A stretch of 64,000 bases of DNA from an uncultured Muribaculaceae bacterium (GTDB taxonomy: Bacteria; Bacteroidota; Bacteroidia; Bacteroidales; Muribaculaceae), in the NCBI GenBank assembly GCA_910583795.1, contig CAJTZQ010000008.1, positions 1 through 64,000 of the forward strand, in the 5' to 3' direction. The first letter of the stretch is position 1. Each line of letters opens with the position of its first letter. Below the pieces are notes generated by a model. It saw nothing but the letters and a program-made list of their open reading frames with translations. It was not told the origin of the DNA and did no database searches. Of this stretch, positions 17,139 through 25,914 are shown piece by piece. The translations under genes and the position numbers were made by a program.

Positions 17139-18203
17139 TCACTCTACCGGGGTCACGTTGCGGACGATTACCCAGTTATTAATGATTACTCTCGTACTTA
17201 ACCACTTGCCATCCTCGTCGAGGAAGAATGTCATGTTATACTCGTCCTGACGGTCGAGATACTCCTGTTCACTCATCTTCTCGTTATACAAGCCCTTCAC
17301 GAGCATCGCATAATCATTCACGTTAATTCGCATCACATTCTTTCCTGTATCCTTATGCCTTATGGTAAGGATGGGCTTCGCACCCCACATCAACCTTCCG
17401 GTAGTGAACTCGGCAAGTGCCGCGCTGTGAGTCACTCTGGTTTCATTGCTCAATGAAACAGCTGATTTCGTTTCGGGGTCTACGGGATCGACATTCACCT
17501 CAACCGAACCGCTGTAACGATACCAAGGATGATATGTCAGCAACTCGTCTTCACGAAGTGTGTTGTCATAGTTCAACCAGCCGTTTGCATCCGTGATTGT
17601 GAAATCATAGTCGTCCACGTCAAGATCACCACCGTTTTGCTGAAGCACCACTCTGATAACATTTGTATCTTTTTTAAGATATACAATCGACTTTTGAGGC
17701 TTGGAGGGGGAAGCGTATTTGGCATCCAATTCCAAAGTACCGTGATAGAGGTGGGAGAGATCATCATTGATGTGTCCACCCTCTTCCCGATGCATACGGC
17801 AATGGAAATCTTCCATTGTAGACTGACCGACCGTGCCGGCGGCTATGTCGAAGCTTTCGCTGTGGCGACCCGCCCACACAAGAAGGTTATACTTTCCGGG
17901 ATCAAGATTCAGGAAAATCTCGTTGTTGTCCGTGAGTTTGTTTTCCTCAACGTCCATGCGCTGCACAAGCAGTCCGGTTTCAGCATCGAAGGCAAGCAAA
18001 GAGACCTGTTCCACTTCCGAATCGAAAGCGTCGGCAAACTTCATGTTGTGGTCATAGACAAGCTGGATCAGGTTGCAGCTCTCAACGCAGTCGGATTCGT
18101 CATAGATCATTGAATCGCAATTCGTAAACAGCAACCATGTGAGCGCCGCCATCATTGCGACAGAACTATTTCTGATGTTTTTATTAATTCTGTTGAGTAT
18201 CAT
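17139..18203 (-). CDS. FimB/Mfa2-family fimbrial anchor subunit
   Basis: A 354-residue lipoprotein (signal peptide to Cys29 in LLFTNC) with the typical FimB/Mfa2 sequence. Family hallmarks are VSLLAFDAETGLLV, NLDPGKYNLLVWAG, SLYHGTLEL-like LSHLYHGTLELD, and the RLMWG...ILTIRHKDTG segment, ending in VRNVTPVE. In Porphyromonas the homologue caps and anchors the fimbria in the outer membrane and sets its length. Consistent with an anchor, I see no TR[A/S] processing site in its first 60 residues, unlike the shaft and accessory subunits here. It lies 539 bp behind the shaft gene, with several hairpins in between that may lower its expression relative to the shaft. Confidence 0.88.
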   Translation of the reverse strand: MILNRINKNIRNSSVAMMAALTWLLFTNCDSMIYDESDCVESCNLIQLVYDHNMKFADAFDSEVEQVSLLAFDAETGLLVQRMDVEENKLTDNNEIFLNLDPGKYNLLVWAGRHSESFDIAAGTVGQSTMEDFHCRMHREEGGHINDDLSHLYHGTLELDAKYASPSKPQKSIVYLKKDTNVIRVVLQQNGGDLDVDDYDFTITDANGWLNYDNTLREDELLTYHPWYRYSGSVEVNVDPVDPETKSAVSLSNETRVTHSAALAEFTTGRLMWGAKPILTIRHKDTGKNVMRINVNDYAMLVKGLYNEKMSEQEYLDRQDEYNMTFFLDEDGKWLSTRVIINNWVIVRNVTPVE

Positions 18204-18742
18204 GACTGGTTGTATATCTTTTATTTGTTGTTATTTAATTCTTTTTGTCGTTGGTCTTCGGTCGATGGATTGCAATTTGCGGACGCGATGTATCGCGTCC
18301 CTACAATAAATCATAAATCATAAACTATAAACCATAACCTAAAGACGATATATGTTGTCGCACATTCCGGGAGAGCCGGATCCGTGCGGGAATTATCAAG
18401 ATAAATAGGGCTGGAGCCACTATGTTGTTACCGAGACAAGAGTATTAAACCATTATGTCTCATTATCATTTAATCACCGACAATATTATTTTATTGACTA
18501 ATACATACTTTCGCAATGCATTACATCATCGATGATTTTCCTAAATCCATTTTCCTATAATTGTGAGTTTCAAGTTTCAATCTGTAAGAGCTAACTAATT
18601 ATGATTATGCTTTCTGAATTATGAATTAATTAAACTCTAAACCTTAAACTTTTAAAAGAGATAAAATAAAGAGCGACAGCCCCAGCTACCGGAGGCAGCC
18701 GAAGCCGCCGCACTTCATTATCAGAGTCGATTCCGAATCAGA
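18204..18742. other. Hairpin-rich gap between shaft and anchor genes
   Basis: No gene is visible in these 539 bases. A UUCG-capped hairpin on the minus strand lies at 18694-18709, just behind the shaft stop, and is followed after a GC-rich stretch by CTCTTTATTTTA. This may stabilise or partly terminate the shaft message. A second hairpin at 18359-18388 has arms CGCAC/GTGCG and TCCGG/CCGGA. A perfect 20-bp palindrome (9-bp arms GGACGCGAT/ATCGCGTCC) is at 18281-18300. A/T-rich AAACYWTAAAC runs fill the rest. Such a gap would let shaft exceed anchor. Confidence 0.6.
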
Positions 18743-20380
18743 TTATTCGAGAACTACACTATTGCGAACGAGATGCCAATTAAGGACATGAACACGAGCT
18801 GCAAGATAAGTTTCCTTCTCCGGATCAGGATTCTTTGGATCATTACCTGGTACACCAAGCCCAACAACATTGGTAAACTCATATTCATATATATGGTTAC
18901 GAACCACTCCATAAAGAGCATCGTCATTAGGAAGGGTAGCATGTTTTATATTGGTGACATAAGAAGTCTGACCATTCACCCAACGAGATATGTTTGCAAA
19001 ACGGTAATTATTATGAACTTGCCCATTATCACCCAAATCTATATATGCATACCAAGTGTTTGATTGGGCATCAGATTGAGTATATTTGCTAAATTTCACA
19101 TCGTCAGCTGTTTTCTTATCAGCATCATTTTTATTTTCATTATAGCTATTGATAATTACTTGCTTAAGTGCATCTTCAGTGTAGTAATCGCCACCCCATT
19201 TGCAAAGATTAATTACATCATTAGTAGCTGCATTCTTAACAATACCCCTAACAACTATTGCTGTAGAATGATTCTCTCTATCACTTGCTGATGCAGGCTG
19301 GAAGTCATTCTCATAACAATATGCAAGATTATTCTTAGGAGCAGTATTATCCCAGTTCTTTAGTGAAAACTGTGCTGAATTCTCAATATCAAAACCAGCA
19401 AGCTGAATATCATTTTCAGTTTGTGATGAAGGAGAAGTCCAGTAAGAACGGTGAAGTGTTGCATCATTCCAAGCGATCCAATTTTGATATGGAGGATTAG
19501 AAATCCATTCTGTTTTAAGATTTTTTATGGCATAGTTATTCATCGCTAAATTACGAAGACGCCATCCGGTAAGTTCAATATTGAGTTTCACATCTTCTTC
19601 AACAGAAAGGACACCATTGTTGATAACATGAATATTGAATGTAGCATCTTGAAGATTATTTCCTACTTTCTCCTTAACTGCCCATTCCTTAATACCTGTT
19701 ACTCGCACTTTTGATGCAAGACGTTCAATGAATATATCTGCGGGTTCTCCCTGAGCTGCAGCTGCACTCTCTTTTATTTTTCCTGTTAAATCGGTAAAAT
19801 AAACATGTTGTCCGTCAACATAAGAAGAACTTGTCATCACAAAAGATGATTCAGCTGTAAGATTGTCAGGCGCATCTGCTTTAATATTCAGCAATTTATC
19901 CATTGTTTGATTAGCAAAATCCTCAAATGGAATGTTTGAAGTAGGATTAGCTACACAGACAACATACTTTGGTTCATTTCCTTTATATCCCTCTGCCTCT
20001 GTACCCAATACAAGGACACCATTGATAGATGTCGCTGTACCGTCAGTTAAATTGTCTTGAGTAATCGAAATTGGTTTTACCATGTTGGTATTACTAACCT
20101 CTCCATTTACTCCAGTCATACTCATTACGAATGGGCGCTTGTCAGCCGTGAAGAAATAGAAACGGATATTCTCAGCTGAAATATTATTTTCATTTTCAAT
20201 ACCTGGCTCGAATTCTTCAGCACGTGTCCCATTACTACCTACACTCTGAATACGTACTGCTACATACCTATCACCGTCGAACGTAGTACCGCCTGCGTTG
20301 GGGGCATCTTCGCTTGAGCATGAGTAGAAACTCATGCTGAGAGCCGCTATGGCTCCGAGGAAAATTTGTGATTTTCTCAT
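18743..20380 (-). CDS. Mfa1-family major fimbrial subunit
   Basis: A 545-residue precursor of the fimbrial shaft. The lipobox is SFYSC (Cys21). NGTRAEE puts a trypsin-like processing site at Arg53, matching removal of an N-terminal strand before donor-strand polymerisation in Porphyromonas fimbriae. NIRFYFFTADKRPF and ERLASKVRVTGIKEW are Mfa1/P_gingi_FimA hallmarks, and the C-terminal strand ARVHVLNWHLVRNSVVLE is the typical polymerisation strand. It is larger than FimA (about 340-380) and closer to Mfa1 (about 560). It is the first subunit gene after the two outer-membrane-protein genes and has an A/T-rich upstream region with a tandem repeat. Confidence 0.88.
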   Translation of the reverse strand: MRKSQIFLGAIAALSMSFYSCSSEDAPNAGGTTFDGDRYVAVRIQSVGSNGTRAEEFEPGIENENNISAENIRFYFFTADKRPFVMSMTGVNGEVSNTNMVKPISITQDNLTDGTATSINGVLVLGTEAEGYKGNEPKYVVCVANPTSNIPFEDFANQTMDKLLNIKADAPDNLTAESSFVMTSSSYVDGQHVYFTDLTGKIKESAAAAQGEPADIFIERLASKVRVTGIKEWAVKEKVGNNLQDATFNIHVINNGVLSVEEDVKLNIELTGWRLRNLAMNNYAIKNLKTEWISNPPYQNWIAWNDATLHRSYWTSPSSQTENDIQLAGFDIENSAQFSLKNWDNTAPKNNLAYCYENDFQPASASDRENHSTAIVVRGIVKNAATNDVINLCKWGGDYYTEDALKQVIINSYNENKNDADKKTADDVKFSKYTQSDAQSNTWYAYIDLGDNGQVHNNYRFANISRWVNGQTSYVTNIKHATLPNDDALYGVVRNHIYEYEFTNVVGLGVPGNDPKNPDPEKETYLAARVHVLNWHLVRNSVVLE

Positions 20381-20465
20381 AAGTTTTTTGAGTTAGTTAA
20401 AAATTAATTTATTTATTACTTAATTCCTCTTTAATCCAGCCAATCATTTGGCTTTCTGCAATTTA

Positions 20466-20473
20466 CAAATTTA
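20466..20473 (-). promoter_or_regulatory. Possible -7 element of the major fimbrial subunit gene
   Basis: TAAATTTG on the minus strand matches TAnnTTTG, 86 bp before the ATG. No good -33 is seen. Hairpins at 20510-20525 (GGCTGA/TCAGCC) and 20547-20563 (CCGTCAC/GTGACGG) lie just upstream and could insulate it from the preceding genes. Confidence 0.4.
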
Positions 20474-20610
20474 TTTATCTTAAAATTTAGTATATAAAGT
20501 CCCTGACGGCTGATTTTCAGCCATCGTCGTTGTTAGTTTTCAGTCTTTGGGGATATCCGTCACTGTGTGACGGACACACGACAAAAAAGCTTATCGATTG
20601 CCTCCTAATT

Positions 20611-20696
20611 ATGCATTATGCAATTATGCATTATACATTATGCATTATGCAATTATGCATTATACATTATGCATTATACATTATGCATTATGCATT
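20611..20696. repeat. 29-bp A/T-rich tandem repeat
   Basis: Two perfect 29-bp units start at 20612 and 20641. Each is built from TGCATTATG, CAATTATGCA and TTATACATTA blocks. A partial third unit of TGCATTATACATTA type follows. Every unit contains ATGCAT-like palindromes. It lies between the stop of the DUF3868 gene and the shaft gene, a position where copy-number change could alter transcription. Confidence 0.85.
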
Positions 20697-20705
20697 CTGA
20701 ATTGA

Positions 20706-22139
20706 CTAATTGATGAAGCCCCAGTCGAGCATGTCGTTCAGGAGTCGGTCGGCATCTTTGATTCCGCCGGCGGAAGCTTTCTGGAGAAGTATCTTCGCCT
20801 TGTCGTAGTTACCCTCTTTTGCTTCGAGCACTCCGGCGGTATAGAGAGCCTCGGCTGAATCGCCGGCTTTCTGAAGATATTTCCTTGCAAGGTCGTATTC
20901 GCCATGGTCTACCGCCGTTGTCGCAGCATTCAGGTTTGCCACAGGATCATCAGGATACATTCTGACCGCCACCTCCATGACCTCACGGAATTCAGGACTG
21001 TCCTTGTCAAGGCTCTGGGCGTAGATGAAGAGTTCCTCGAGCGACAGTTTCTGCGGAGCAGTCTTCATCACCTCTGCAATCTCTACGACATCCGTATAAT
21101 TACGTATCACATAATTCACAGTATAGTCTGAATGACGGAGTGCCGGATAGATATTGGCGAGCATGAAAGAATACTGTTCAGGAAATCTCTTTTTAAGTTC
21201 TGCATCACGAACATCAGGGGCGAGAGATGTGTCGGTGACCAATGCAAGGATAGCATCCTTATTGTCGATGTTTGACTTGCGCAACCTTTCTGCAAGACCG
21301 TTCCAGTCTTCCGCCTCCCATTCGGAATGGAGCACCGATTTCGGGAAGGAGTAAAGGTCGCCCACATATTTAATAAGAGCCTCCGTACGACCTTTAGCGA
21401 GCCTCTCGTTGTTGGCGTAAGAACCTTCGGGAGATGCGAAACCCTTAATGGTCAACGACGTGATATTTATATCCTTATCGTTGCGAACCTGATCTATCGT
21501 ACGCTTGATCTCGGCAAGTTCCTTAGGGTTGCTTCTATAATCCGGATAAATTACAGTCTTGTTGACCGGGAAGTCAATATAAGCCTTACCTTCCACATGA
21601 CGCATCTTCTGGATTTCGCCAATAGGTTTCACGTAAGCAAACATCGGACGTATCGTTTTGTCACGGAAATCGAACGCCATAAGATCGTTGTTGGCTGGAT
21701 CTGCAAGTCCGTCGCCGCAACATCCGTCAATTTCACTCACCAACTCCAGTTTCCCATTCTCCATCCAGGAATCGAAAGGAACATTTACAGAGTAGTCATA
21801 ATCCTTGTCTGAACCGGCACGGAGAAGCACATATCCCGGAGTGTTGCCGTCGGCGCGCAGATTCTGATAATAACGTGTCCTTCCGGCTATCACCACAGGC
21901 TCAAGCCACAGGGAATCCAGACCGGAGACAAGGACGGGGCGAAGTTTGACTTCGCGGTTCCACTTCTTGGCGAAAACCTCCGGATGCACCTTCATCGAGA
22001 CAAGAAGCGTGGACGCGGAGCGTTCCACCGCCACATCGCTCAAAGCCCCGTCAGGGAGCTGAGAGGATGGAACCTCTTTTGCGGCTGCGCCGGAAATCAT
22101 AAGCACGGAAGCCGCTATTATAGTAAATATCTTGTTCAT
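20706..22139 (-). CDS. DUF3868 / OmpA-like protein of the fimbrial locus
   Basis: A protein of 477 residues from ATG 22139 (MNKIFTIIAASVLMISGAAA, a clear signal peptide). The longer frame lacks a signal peptide and would overlap the preceding gene. The N-terminal DUF3868 part contains LRPVLVSGLDSLWLEPVVIA and LLRAGSDKDYDY. An OmpA C-terminal-like domain (about 190-330) has SLTIKGFASPEGSYANNERLAKGRTEAL, the peptidoglycan-binding signature with the N...LA..R spacing. Short TPR-like helices make up the end (VLEAKEGNYDKAK). DUF3575-DUF3868 pairs precede Mfa/Fim clusters in many Bacteroidales and are thought to help link the fimbria or its envelope partner to the cell wall. It follows the DUF3575 gene by 22 bp. 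Confidence 0.85.
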   Translation of the reverse strand: MNKIFTIIAASVLMISGAAAKEVPSSQLPDGALSDVAVERSASTLLVSMKVHPEVFAKKWNREVKLRPVLVSGLDSLWLEPVVIAGRTRYYQNLRADGNTPGYVLLRAGSDKDYDYSVNVPFDSWMENGKLELVSEIDGCCGDGLADPANNDLMAFDFRDKTIRPMFAYVKPIGEIQKMRHVEGKAYIDFPVNKTVIYPDYRSNPKELAEIKRTIDQVRNDKDINITSLTIKGFASPEGSYANNERLAKGRTEALIKYVGDLYSFPKSVLHSEWEAEDWNGLAERLRKSNIDNKDAILALVTDTSLAPDVRDAELKKRFPEQYSFMLANIYPALRHSDYTVNYVIRNYTDVVEIAEVMKTAPQKLSLEELFIYAQSLDKDSPEFREVMEVAVRMYPDDPVANLNAATTAVDHGEYDLARKYLQKAGDSAEALYTAGVLEAKEGNYDKAKILLQKASAGGIKDADRLLNDMLDWGFIN

Positions 22140-22161
22140 GAGTAAAAACTGTTTCCTGAGG

Positions 22162-22785
22162 TTAGAATACGTAGACGAGATTAATAGCAGCCTTGGTCGG
22201 AGCGAAAGTGCTGCCATGATCATGTCCGGTTTTTCTGCCACAACCGGCACATTCATAGATGTCATATTTGCTATAGATCCAACCCAGACCGAGCTCCGCC
22301 TCAAGATTCCAGTGCTTGCCGAGAATCCAGGTATAGCCATAGGCGATGCCGGCTCCGGCATACCAACCCTGATAGCGGTTGTCTTGAAGATGGCTGAATT
22401 TCATTCCGAGGAAATCGCGTGCAAATGGAAGGTGACCGATGTTATACTGTCCTCCAAGGGCATGGACTGCGAAGAAGTGTCCTGCCATAGCGTCGCAGAG
22501 CCAATAGCGCGCTTCTGGCTGCACCATCCAGTGTTTCCATCTCCTTCCGTTGGAAAAGGTCCATGCATTTAGATTGCCTGAGAGGTCGAGCGACCATTTG
22601 GGCGCGACCTGCACTTCCGCACCTAAGTTTACAGTTGCGGTAGCATCATATAGAAGATTTGTTTTGATCGCCACTTCCTGCGATTGCGCGGGAAGAGCTA
22701 CGCAAGCCAAAGCAAGCGAGGCAAGCAGCGTTGGGAATCTTCGCTGATGTTGACGATTAGTTCGTGATAAGATGCTTGAAAGCAT
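22162..22785 (-). CDS. DUF3575 outer-membrane beta-barrel protein
   Basis: A protein of 207 residues from ATG 22785, with signal peptide ending in PAQSQE. The DUF3575 region starts AIKTNLLYDATATVNLGAEV and continues through WSLDLSGNLNAWTF, HFFAVHALGGQYNIG and WNLEAELGLGWIYSKYDIYECAGCG to the C-terminal APTKAAINLVYVF. That is an eight-strand porin-like pattern ending in an aromatic residue. The frame stays open for 72 more codons upstream, but those codons coincide with a highly structured leader RNA and have no signal peptide, so I reject the longer start. It is the first gene of the fimbrial operon. Confidence 0.85.
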   Translation of the reverse strand: MLSSILSRTNRQHQRRFPTLLASLALACVALPAQSQEVAIKTNLLYDATATVNLGAEVQVAPKWSLDLSGNLNAWTFSNGRRWKHWMVQPEARYWLCDAMAGHFFAVHALGGQYNIGHLPFARDFLGMKFSHLQDNRYQGWYAGAGIAYGYTWILGKHWNLEAELGLGWIYSKYDIYECAGCGRKTGHDHGSTFAPTKAAINLVYVF

Positions 22786-22832
22786 GCCGTAGTGATATTG
22801 TCGCCCCTCTGATTCCCGGATGAGGAGTAAAT

Positions 22833-22929
22833 ATAAAATAAAAGCGTGGGAACCTGCTTTGTTGCCATCCCACGGATCTAGGCCTTCGCATTGCCCCTCT
22901 AAGTAAGATGACAACAGTGAAGCCCACGC
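22833..22929 (-). terminator. Long attenuator-like terminator before the DUF3575 gene
   Basis: GCGTGGG (22923-22929 on the minus strand) pairs with CCCACGC (22844-22850). An inner nine-pair stem (22907-22915 with 22861-22869) carries one G-U. The tail on the minus strand is TTTTATTTTATAT. The first start codon lies 48 nt further on, with no second TAnnTTTG promoter between, so the operon must be read through this structure. Confidence 0.75.
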
Positions 22930-23142
22930 ATATATGAATTGCGTACCTAAAGAATAAACGCTCACGCGTTTATCCTCCAAGTACATGGAATTCATATCCA
23001 TGCGGCGACTACCGTTGCTAACCTTGACTTAGAGTTGAAGTTGCGAAGTTCGATCCGTCAAGAATCAGCGCCAAGTAACGCTTTAACCAGTATGTTTTAC
23101 CGCCCTCCTCTTACCCACGACCCTGTGGGCTTCTGGAAATCG
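22833..23142 (-). ncRNA. Highly structured leader RNA / attenuator of the fimbrial operon
   Basis: From a consensus promoter at 23149-23179 the minus strand would give a leader of about 310 nt before a terminator-like hairpin. Visible helices (plus coordinates) are: CCCAC/GTGGG (23114-23118 with 23125-23129); CTTGAC/GTCAAG (23023-23028 with 23057-23062); and a long compound stem with AATTCATAT/ATATGAATT (22989-22997 with 22932-22940). Inside that stem are GTAC/GTAC and ATAAACGC/GCGTTTAT (22954-22961 with 22966-22973), closed by a GUGA tetraloop. The terminator hairpin follows. No riboswitch signature was recognised. It may be a riboswitch-like attenuator or a stable RNA with read-through into the operon. 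Confidence 0.7.
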
Positions 23143-23148
23143 GTGACG

Positions 23149-23179
23149 CAAATTTAATGCAAATTTATTCCGCATGCAA
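23149..23179 (-). promoter_or_regulatory. Promoter of the fimbrial leader RNA
   Basis: On the minus strand TTG (23177-23179) is followed by 20 nt and TAAATTTG (23149-23156), fitting the Bacteroidota -33/-7 promoter. A second TAAATTTG sits at 23160-23167. The transcript should start near 23142. Confidence 0.75.
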
Positions 23180-23342
23180 GTATTTTATCAATTAATTTCA
23201 ATATTTTTCAAAAAATTTTCTATAACTGTTAATATTAATATTGACCTACATTAATTTTAACAATTATAGCATAATACTATTCACAACATAGTAAAGATTT
23301 CACATCAGAGAGGAAGCGTTTCGGAGAAAAGCTATGCTTTTG

Positions 23343-25805
23343 TCAGTCGAGGTCGATGACGGTGATTCCGGCACCTCCGAAACGTACATCCTCATCGTGG
23401 AAGTCAGACACATTTGGATTTGCCTTTAGCTGCTGGCGAATCAATGTCTTCAGAATGCCATGACCCGTGCCATGAAGTATCCTCAGTCTGCTTGCATTAA
23501 ACTGCACGGCATCGTCAAGAAAATATGTCACCGCCTGCAATGCCTCGTCGGCACGCATTCCCCTGACATCTATCTCATTCTTAAACTTCAATTGCCGTTC
23601 ACGACTATCATCCGATGTGGAGGATGATACCGTCATAACTGTTGAAGTAGCGGTAGGTTTAGGTTTCTGAGCCGGCTGAAGTTTATCGAGTTCAACAATG
23701 GTGCGAAGAGCGCCGAATGCAACTTCAGCTTTCTTCCCACTAATACTTAATATCTTACCGACCACTCCCCCATTAGACATTCTTACATAGTCATCGACTC
23801 CAAGAGATTTCTTGGGTTCAGGTTTCTTAGATGCCTTTTGCTCAACACCGGTCTTTTTGCTTTTGTGGCGCAAGGGCTTCAACACCTCAGGAAGAACCTC
23901 CTTTTCAGGATCCCGCTCCAGATTCTGTTTATATTCTTCCAGCTCTTTACGGATCTGACGCGTCCGTTCCTTCTCTGCCTCAGCCTTACGGATCTCATGA
24001 ATTGAACGCTCAATCCGGGCATTCGCTCCGGCAAGAATTTCCTTAGCCTCCTCCTTCGCGGCACGTATGATCGCGGCACGCTGAGATTTAAGATCGGAAG
24101 AATTCGATTCGTATGTCTCAAGAAGTTTGTCAAGTTTATGCTCTTTCTCTTTTATTCCGAGACGTTTGTTAGCCCAATATCTTCTGTCTCGCTGAATATC
24201 GAGAAGATATTTATCCATATTGACATAATCGCTGCCAACAATCTCGCGGGCACGTTCGATCACATCAGCAGGCAAACCGGTGTTGCGCGCGATTTCCAAG
24301 GCGAAAGAGCTGCCTGGATTACCGATAGACAGTTGAAAGGTGGGACGCAAGTGCTGACGGTCGTAAAGCATGGCACCATTGACAAAACCCGGTTCGGATT
24401 CTGCAAAAGTCTTGAGATTCTGGTAGTGAGTGGTCACAACACCCATACACCCCGACTTACCCAAGTCTGTAAGTATGGATTGGGCGAGAGCCCCGCCAAT
24501 CTGCGGTTCAGTTCCGGACCCCATCTCGTCAGCAAGAATCAATGTGGAAGAATCCGCATGATTCAAGAAAAATTTCATGTTTGCAAGATGAGACGAATAA
24601 GTACTGAGGTCGTTTTCAATAGATTGTTCATCACCTATGTCAATAAACACACCGGAGAAAACACCCATGTGAGAATTTGAATATAGAGTGGGGAGCATTC
24701 CACATTGCATCATATATTGAACCACAGCAACTGTCTTAAGACAAACCGATTTACCTCCGGCATTAGGACCGGAAATAATCAGGATGCGTTTCTCGCCTCC
24801 CAATGTGATATCCAACGGGACGGCTGTCCTGCCCTGTGACCTCAGATTCATCATCAATCCGGGATGGACGGCATGATACCATTCTATTTCCGGTTTCTTT
24901 TCAAGCACAGGCATCTCGGCTCCGGTGTCGGCGGCAAACCTTGCCTTGGCTTTGATGAAATCAAGTCGCGCAAGTATTTTACATCCGTCGACAATCTCAT
25001 CGACATACGGACGGACCATATCGGTTATAGCGGTGAGAATTATCGCTATCTCCCGCCGTTCATCCATCTCAAGTTCGCGCAGACGGTTGCCAGCCTCGAC
25101 CACTTCCGCAGGCTCTATGAACACAGTCTTACCCGTGGCACTCTGATCATGAACGATACCGTTGATGCTTCTTTTCATCATAGACGAGACGGGAAGCACT
25201 AATCTTCCGTCGCGGAGAGATGGAGTCGCATCCTTGTCGACAATTCCCTCCTGAACAGCCCGGTCAAGGACACGACGCATGGCACGCTGCATCGAACCTG
25301 ATGCTGCCGCCATAGCCCTTCTGACATCTGACAGACCGGGCGAGGCATTATCCTTTACCTCTCCAAACTTTCCTATGCACCGTTCTATCTCACGTACAAT
25401 CTCGGGAAACACCGGAAGCGCTGCAAATTCATCACTAAGATAAGGGAAACGTGACTGTCCGCTCTCTTCTTTCTTAGAGAAAAAGGTGCCTACACTATTC
25501 ATTGTCTGAATCGTGGCTGACAATTTCTGAAGTCTGTCGGCAGACATAAAAGAGCAAGCAGCCCTGATTTCAGAGAGCCACGGAACCACATCATACACCC
25601 TTTCATCAGGCATTTCAGTGCCAGATGACAATAGAGTCAGCATCTCAGACACACATATAAGCCTCCGTCTTATCTCTTCAAAAACGGAGGAAAAATCCAT
25701 ATTCGCCGCCTCTTCCTTTCCGAGGCGCGTCTCACATTTATCGGTCAGAAGCTGTCGCAGCTGAGAAAACCCGACCTTCGATTCAAAATCTTTAGGAAAA
25801 ATCAT
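23343..25805 (-). CDS. mutS2: MutS2 family ATPase/endonuclease
   Basis: An 820-residue MutS2/RqcU protein. The MutS core (clamp and lever helices) is followed by the ATPase with Walker A GPNAGGKS (about 345-352), the STYSSHLANMKF signature, Walker B LILADEMGSGTEP and VVTTHYQNLK. A long coiled coil (about 520-640) leads to a KOW-like section (VVGKILSISGKKAEVAFG). A C-terminal Smr domain has DVRGMRADEAL and the nuclease motif HGTGHGIL (about 777). MutS2 lacks the MutS mismatch-binding domain; homologues suppress homologous recombination or split collided ribosomes. The protein is full length with all key motifs intact. It follows a long untranslated region shared with the fimbrial leader and appears monocistronic. 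Confidence 0.95.
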   Translation of the reverse strand: MIFPKDFESKVGFSQLRQLLTDKCETRLGKEEAANMDFSSVFEEIRRRLICVSEMLTLLSSGTEMPDERVYDVVPWLSEIRAACSFMSADRLQKLSATIQTMNSVGTFFSKKEESGQSRFPYLSDEFAALPVFPEIVREIERCIGKFGEVKDNASPGLSDVRRAMAAASGSMQRAMRRVLDRAVQEGIVDKDATPSLRDGRLVLPVSSMMKRSINGIVHDQSATGKTVFIEPAEVVEAGNRLRELEMDERREIAIILTAITDMVRPYVDEIVDGCKILARLDFIKAKARFAADTGAEMPVLEKKPEIEWYHAVHPGLMMNLRSQGRTAVPLDITLGGEKRILIISGPNAGGKSVCLKTVAVVQYMMQCGMLPTLYSNSHMGVFSGVFIDIGDEQSIENDLSTYSSHLANMKFFLNHADSSTLILADEMGSGTEPQIGGALAQSILTDLGKSGCMGVVTTHYQNLKTFAESEPGFVNGAMLYDRQHLRPTFQLSIGNPGSSFALEIARNTGLPADVIERAREIVGSDYVNMDKYLLDIQRDRRYWANKRLGIKEKEHKLDKLLETYESNSSDLKSQRAAIIRAAKEEAKEILAGANARIERSIHEIRKAEAEKERTRQIRKELEEYKQNLERDPEKEVLPEVLKPLRHKSKKTGVEQKASKKPEPKKSLGVDDYVRMSNGGVVGKILSISGKKAEVAFGALRTIVELDKLQPAQKPKPTATSTVMTVSSSTSDDSRERQLKFKNEIDVRGMRADEALQAVTYFLDDAVQFNASRLRILHGTGHGILKTLIRQQLKANPNVSDFHDEDVRFGGAGITVIDLD

Positions 25806-25914
25806 AAAACAGTTTAATCAACATTCCAAGAAAGTTGAAGATTGCAATATTATAGGTTGAAAGAAAACGATGCCCCTCAGCCTGAACAAGTGGCAAGAGA
25901 TTCAGAAACTTATT

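Noticed and set aside
20611..20696. CRISPR array
   Set aside because: The 29-bp units are directly adjacent without spacers, and no cas genes are in the window.
22786..23001. N-terminal extension of the DUF3575 protein (open frame of 72 codons)
   Set aside because: The bases fold into long helices, the frame gives no signal peptide, and a signal peptide starts exactly at ATG 22785.
23045..23075. tmRNA 5' end (CGCTGATTCTTGACGGATCG resembles the tmRNA start)
   Set aside because: No tag-peptide reading frame, no tRNA-like acceptor or CCA end, and the resemblance is partial.
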